DNA of 64,000 nucleotides from Galeopsis tetrahit (taxonomy: Eukaryota; Streptophyta; Magnoliopsida; Lamiales; Lamiaceae), in NCBI GenBank assembly GCA_963675135.1, contig OY776121.1, forward strand, positions 72,618,265 to 72,682,264. The letters run 5' to 3'. Below are positions 59,806-64,000 of the stretch, one piece after another; position 1 is the stretch's first letter, and the number at the start of each line of letters is the position of its first letter. The notes beneath the pieces were generated by a model, which was not told where the DNA came from, searched no databases, and was given only the letters and a program-made list of their open reading frames with translations. Both the position numbers and the translations under genes were made by a program.

Positions 59806-60915
59806 GGGTTGGGGTATATACCCCTCCAGCTTTGTTTAATACACTTCTCCGATACACGTACCCCTTAAAATACGCTTAAGATAGATGCACTCCCCCTAAA
59901 TTACCTATTATACCCCTTTCTCTTAAAATTATATGTGATAAATACACACCCCTATAAACCATAATTTTCATTCTTCTTCTCCCCCTTTCTAAACCTTAAA
60001 ACCAATTTCTTCTCCAACCTCCTCCTGCCGCCCACCACCGCACGCCGGCGTCCGTCGCCCTCCCACCCACCACCGCACGCCGGTCGCTCCATCTTTTTTT
60101 TTTTTTTTAATTGTTCCCCAACCATGAAATCCAACCGCCTCCTACCCCAGAAGCCAGTCACTGTTCCCCCCAAGTCCGCCGCGGACTCCTTCCAACGCTC
60201 GCCGACGCTGTCTTTTTTTTTGGTTCTGCAACAAATTAAGCGGCGGCGCCGCCACCCTCCCCTAGCGCCACCGCCTCTACATCTTCTCCCGCCTTCCGCC
60301 GCCACAAACCCCACCCAAGCTAGCCGCCGCCGTTCCCCCAGGCCGCCGGCGAAGAAACAGGTTTTATTTTTCCACTATTTTGGGTCGCCCAAATATAATC
60401 TTATCGACAAACTTGTTTTTAGGCGATCCAAAATGGTCGAAAATCTTAGTTTTCTTAATTATTTTTTTTTAATATTTTCTTTCGAAACACCATAGTCGAT
60501 CGGAGTATTTTTGGCCGACAAATCAAAGTCGACCGGAGTATTTTTGGTCGACAAACCAGAGACAACTGGAGTGTTTTTGGTCGAATCTGGTTTGTTAAAA
60601 ATACTAAGATTTTTATTTTGTTTTTAAGTTTGTTTTTTAATTTCTAAATTTTTTCTGAAGTGGTGCGGGTGACCGCCGAAGGAGGGGCGGCGGCTAGAGG
60701 GGCGTGTAAATTTTGTGGGAGGGGCGGCGACCATTGTTGTGCCTAATTAGGGTTATTGTTAAAATTAGGTTAGGGTTAGTTTAAATTTTTGGGGAGAGTA
60801 TGTATCCCTTTGTATTTTATTATAAGGGTAAAACAGGTATTTTGTATGAATATTTAATTAATAAAAGTGGAAGGGGAGTGTATTAAACAAAGCTGGAGGG
60901 TATATACCCCAACCC
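59806..60915. mobile_element. Non-autonomous MULE, family A (copy A2)
   Basis: TIRs GGGTTGGGGTATATACCCC and complement, with a perfect 9-bp target duplication GAAAAGACT at 59797-59805 and 60916-60924. The layout matches A1: a C-rich block (60010-60350), GTCGA stem-loop sequences (60400-60600), degenerate telomere-like TTAGGGTTA copies (about 60747-60780), and a conserved right end (TGAATATTTAATTAATAAAA). No transposase. The mixed-strand open frames here are low-complexity. Confidence 0.9.
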
Positions 60916-61050
60916 GAAAAGACTAAAAATTTAAAATATAACGCCCAAATATAAAAAACATAAATGAAGGGTGTGGGTTATACGCCCCCAACAATGTTAG
61001 ATGCACTCCCTGATACATATACTTCCCAAATTTTCAATAATACTCTTTAG

Positions 61051-61691
61051 TAGACATGTTTATTCGGGTCGGGCTAACCGGGCCAGCCCATTTAACCCTA
61101 AAAAATAAAAGGTTAGGGTTCATGAATCGTAGGCCCGTTTAAATCCGGGATTTTTTGACCCTGGCCGGTTAGCCCGTGGGCTAAACCGGGCCAGCCCGCA
61201 AGTCTAAAGGGCCCGCCCGAGTTGTTACCTTTTTTTTTTTTTTTAAATAAATAACTTGCGAACAAATTTTGGATCATTTGGCTCATAACTACAAGCATTA
61301 AGGAGTTCATTACCATCCATTAGTCATTATTACTATATTTTTTTTATTTTATTATGACATTTATTTAGCTTTATTTGGTCATATTAAGAAGAGTCTAAAA
61401 TTTGTGTTTAAATCATACTATTGTTTTCTCATTTACTAATCATTAAGTAATTATATATTTTTCTATTTTATTTGTTTGTTGGACGTGGTAATTGAAACTT
61501 TTAATTTTAAGAGAAAAAAATTATTATAGCCCGTTAGTGACCCGTTTAACCCGTGGCCCGCTAGAGTTAGAGTTAGGTCCCAACAATTGTAGGACCGTTA
61601 AGTATGAACCGGTTAAGGCCCTAGCCCATTTCGCCCGTAACCCTGTAGGGCTGGCCCTATAGGGCTAGGGCCAGCCCGATAGACATCTCTA
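61051..61691. mobile_element. hAT-type MITE nested in MULE A3
   Basis: Begins TAGACATGTTTATTCGGG and ends with the complement of TAGAGATGTCTATCGGG. Perfect 8-bp duplication CTCTTTAG at 61043-61050 and 61692-61699. The arms are rich in GGGCCAGCCC-type inverted motifs around an AT-rich centre (641 bp). Confidence 0.93.
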
Positions 61692-62161
61692 CTCTTTAGT
61701 AACCTTTACTTTTTAAAATGACATTTGATAAGTACACTCCCATTAAAATTCTAATTTTCATTATTCCTCATTTTTCCCCATTCTTTTTCATTATTCACAA
61801 ACAGTCATCCCTCCAACTCTCCCTCCGTCGTCCGACTCGCCCCCCCCCCCCCTCTAGTCAAGCCGATCACACAACGCCAACCGACCATCGCCTTCGCTGC
61901 TAGGGTCGCCCAGCGCTGCAACAGGCGACACTCTTTCCTTTTTTTTTCTCTTATGTAAATCCTTCGTCGCCCGACTCGCCTTCTTCCCATGGCGTCGCTG
62001 CTCCTCCTCCTCCAGCGACGTCGCCGGCCGCCCCATTTTTTTCTTTATTTTTTTACCCTCTTTGCATCAGGCGCCGTCGCCTTCTCCGTCCAGCGACGCC
62101 GCTGTCCTTTCCTCCCCCAGTCAGCAATGCTTCCGCTGCCCTCCGTCCCTGTTTTTTTTAA

Positions 62162-62253
62162 TTTCAACAATAAAGACTCAACCATAAAAACTCTCGTCGA
62201 CAAATTGTTTTTGATGAGAATGTTTATGGTCGAGCCTTTATTGTCGAAAATTT
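62162..62253. repeat. Stem-loop module in MULE A3
   Basis: About 92 nt: TTCAACAATAAAGACTCAAC pairs with GGTCGAGCCTTTATTGTCGA, and ACTCTCGTCGACAAATTG forms the top of the stem with some mismatches. Confidence 0.75.
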
Positions 62254-63011
62254 CAATTTTTTTTTTTAAAAATTCTTTCGACGTAAGTATTTTTGGTCAA
62301 CAAACCAGAGTAGACGAGAGTGTGTTTGGTTGATAAATTATTGTCGATTGGAGTGTTTTTGGTCGACTCTGGTTTGTCGAATTTTTTTTTTTAATTTCTA
62401 ATTTTTCTTTGGGTGGCGACAGCCTCTCTAATTAGGGTTAGGGTTAGAATTAGAGTTTAGTTTAAATTTTAGGCGGGTGTATCTATCTTTTGTATTTTAC
62501 TAAAAGGGCAAAACAGGTATGTTGTATGAATATTTAATTAATAAAAGTGAAAGAGAAGTACATTTAACATTCATGGAGGGGCATATAACCCATGCCTAAA
62601 AGAAGGTCCAAAACTGAAAGACAAAGATCAAAGAAGACCAAAGAATTATAGACCTAAAAAAGGTACATTATAACACTAAAATATGGCCCAAAATATATAG
62701 ACTAAAATTTAAAAATAAAATCCTGCAGAAAATATTAGGGTTTGACTATATGCACCTCCATTTCGGAGAGATGCACTCCCCCAATTCATTTATTAATAAA
62801 ATAATAGGGTGAAAAATCGAAAATACCCTTTAAGTAAATTGTTGGGTACTAAATGCACCACCCTTACCGGACGCACCCCTTTTATCATTTCTTCCCCTTT
62901 CCCCCTAAACCACCACTTCCGGCCGCCGCCAACACCCATTTCCGGTGACCACCATAAAAAAAAATCCATAAATTACAATAAATACTTGAAAAAATAAAAA
63001 AAAAATTTAAT

Positions 63012-63104
63012 TTTTCGACCAATCAGTGTCGAGACCATATACACTTCCGTCGACAACGATTCGTCGACGAAAGTATATACAGTCGACACTGATTGGTTGA
63101 AAAA
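63012..63104. repeat. Stem-loop module 1 in MULE B4
   Basis: About 93 nt: TTTTTCGACCAATCAGTGTC pairs with GACACTGATTGGTTGAAAAA. The inner stem ATACACTTCCGTCGAC pairs with GTCGACGAAAGTATAT. It is one of the best-paired examples in the window. Confidence 0.9.
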
Positions 63105-63119
63105 TTAAAAAAAATAAAA

Positions 63120-63205
63120 TTCGATAGCTTAACGTCGATCAAACACACTCTCGTCGACAAATTGTTGTCGACGAGAGTGTGTTTAATCACATTAAGCTGT
63201 CGAAA
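63120..63205. repeat. Stem-loop module 2 in MULE B4
   Basis: About 86 nt: TTCGATAGCTTAACGTCGAT pairs with TCACATTAAGCTGTCGAA with small bulges. The inner stem ACACACTCTCGTCGACAA pairs perfectly with TTGTCGACGAGAGTGTGT. Confidence 0.92.
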
Positions 63206-64000
63206 ATAATTTTTTTTAAAAAAAGAAGGTTTCTGCAGAAAACCCTAACAAAAAAAAAGCCAAATCGAGATTGAGGGGGGGGGAGGGAGAACGAATGAAC
63301 AAACCTGAACGGAGTGGCCGACATCTTGGACAAACAAGGAGGCGGCGGCGAGCGGGAGGCCGCCGAACGAGGAAGAGAGAAGACAAATACAAAAAAAAAA
63401 AAAAGGGTGCGGGGTGCGGACGGGCCGCGACGGCCCAAGGCAGTGGCTGGGCCGCCGCGGTGAGGGCGGGGCCAACGCGTCGGCTGGATAGGGGGAGGGG
63501 GCGGCCGGACGGGGTTGCTGGGAGGGGGGAAAAATTACAGAAATTTCGGGGAGAGGAAGGGGGGCGTCGGGCTCGCGGTGGCCGTGTGGGCGTGGCAAAG
63601 GGGGCGGTGGCCGTGTGGGCGTGGCAAAGGGGGCAGCGGCGGGCTCGCGGTTGCCGTGGGGGCGGCATCGAGGGCGGTGGCCATGTGGGCGTGGTGAAAG
63701 GGGCGACAGCGGGCTCAATATATAAATTTGTGAGAGGGGGAGGAATTTTTTTTTTTTTTTACGGCAGAGGAGGAAATGAAGATTTAGGGAATTAGGGTTT
63801 ATGGGTGTGGGTAGTAATAGAAATTTTAAGGGACAAGGGCAATTAAGACATTTGAGGGTGGGTGCATCTATTTTAAACTAATTTTAGGTGGGGTGCATCA
63901 ATCGGGGGAGTGTATCTCTCCGAAATGGAGGTGCATATAGTCAAACCCAAAATATTAAGAATGAGGTTCAATTCAAAAAATATGACCCAACAAATAAAAT

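Larger units (their letters stand above)
60970..62596. mobile_element. Non-autonomous MULE, family A variant (copy A3)
   Basis: The ends GGTGTGGGTTATACGCCCC and the complement of GGCATGGGTTATATGCCCC are diverged family A TIRs. The 9-bp target duplication has one mismatch (TAAATGAAG at 60961-60969, TAAAAGAAG at 62597-62605). The interior has a C-rich block (61800-62150), stem-loops (62162-62253 and 62270-62390), a TTAGGGTTAGGGTTAG tract (about 62442) and the family A right end. A hAT MITE is nested near the left end; without it the element is close to 1.0 kb. Confidence 0.82.
62738..63948. mobile_element. Non-autonomous MULE, family B (copy B4)
   Basis: TIRs GGGTTTGACTATATGCACC and complement, highly similar for over 40 bp (continuing TCCATTTCGGAGAGAT). 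A perfect 9-bp target duplication AAAATATTA lies at 62729-62737 and 63949-63957. The interior has two stem-loops in a row (63012-63104 and 63120-63205), then a GC-rich block (63270-63700) in which both strands are open for 150-170 codons because of composition. No transposase. Confidence 0.92.

Noticed and set aside
63271..63795. 150-174-codon open frames on both strands
   Set aside because: The openness comes from GC-rich composition inside the B4 MULE; both strands are open at once and no domain is visible.

Overview
The window is nuclear DNA of a eudicot plant. It is AT-rich, with intron-containing genes (GT/AG introns), plant-only gene families (a Dof zinc-finger factor and a subfamily XI LRR receptor kinase), and dense plant transposable elements. 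No bacterial operon, rRNA, tRNA or CRISPR array was seen. The species cannot be fixed from sequence alone.

Three genes look intact. A nine-exon thioredoxin-fold protein with a probable plastid transit peptide lies at 2327-5892 (+). Converging on it is a two-exon LRR receptor kinase of the RGI/RGFR type at 7252-10614 (-). A single-exon Dof transcription factor lies at 52067-52876 (-). Nothing suggests these three act in one pathway.

The rest is accessory DNA. From 11.7 to 27.0 kb there are, in order: a possible solo LTR; two adjacent Mutator-like (MULE) non-autonomous elements (families A and B here); a 3.6 kb Helitron carrying a decayed LINE-type RNase H piece and a nested Harbinger MITE; a 4.6 kb MULE-like element holding an LTR-like block; a long fold-back; and a 1.7 kb TIR element. 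From 27.2 to 39.9 kb there are two copies of a dead kinesin-14 motor gene. Between them is a 7.2 kb satellite of about 27 units of roughly 265 bp, partly organised as a four-unit higher-order repeat.

From 44.9 to 50.2 kb lies a complete but disabled Ty1/Copia element on the minus strand. Its LTRs are 198/199 bp with non-canonical TA..TA ends, a perfect 5-bp target duplication flanks it, and a 564-bp hAT MITE sits inside it. From 55.7 to 56.4 kb there are small Helitrons. From 58.6 to 63.9 kb, A and B family MULEs pile up, with a further hAT MITE nested in one.

The least explained feature is that the A and B elements carry internal stem-loops of about 70-95 nt with GTCGAC-rich cores, of the size of plant microRNA precursors, next to GC-rich blocks. 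This and the satellite inside the kinesin pseudogene are the main candidates for follow-up. All element calls come from reading termini, target duplications and motifs by eye; no database search was possible.
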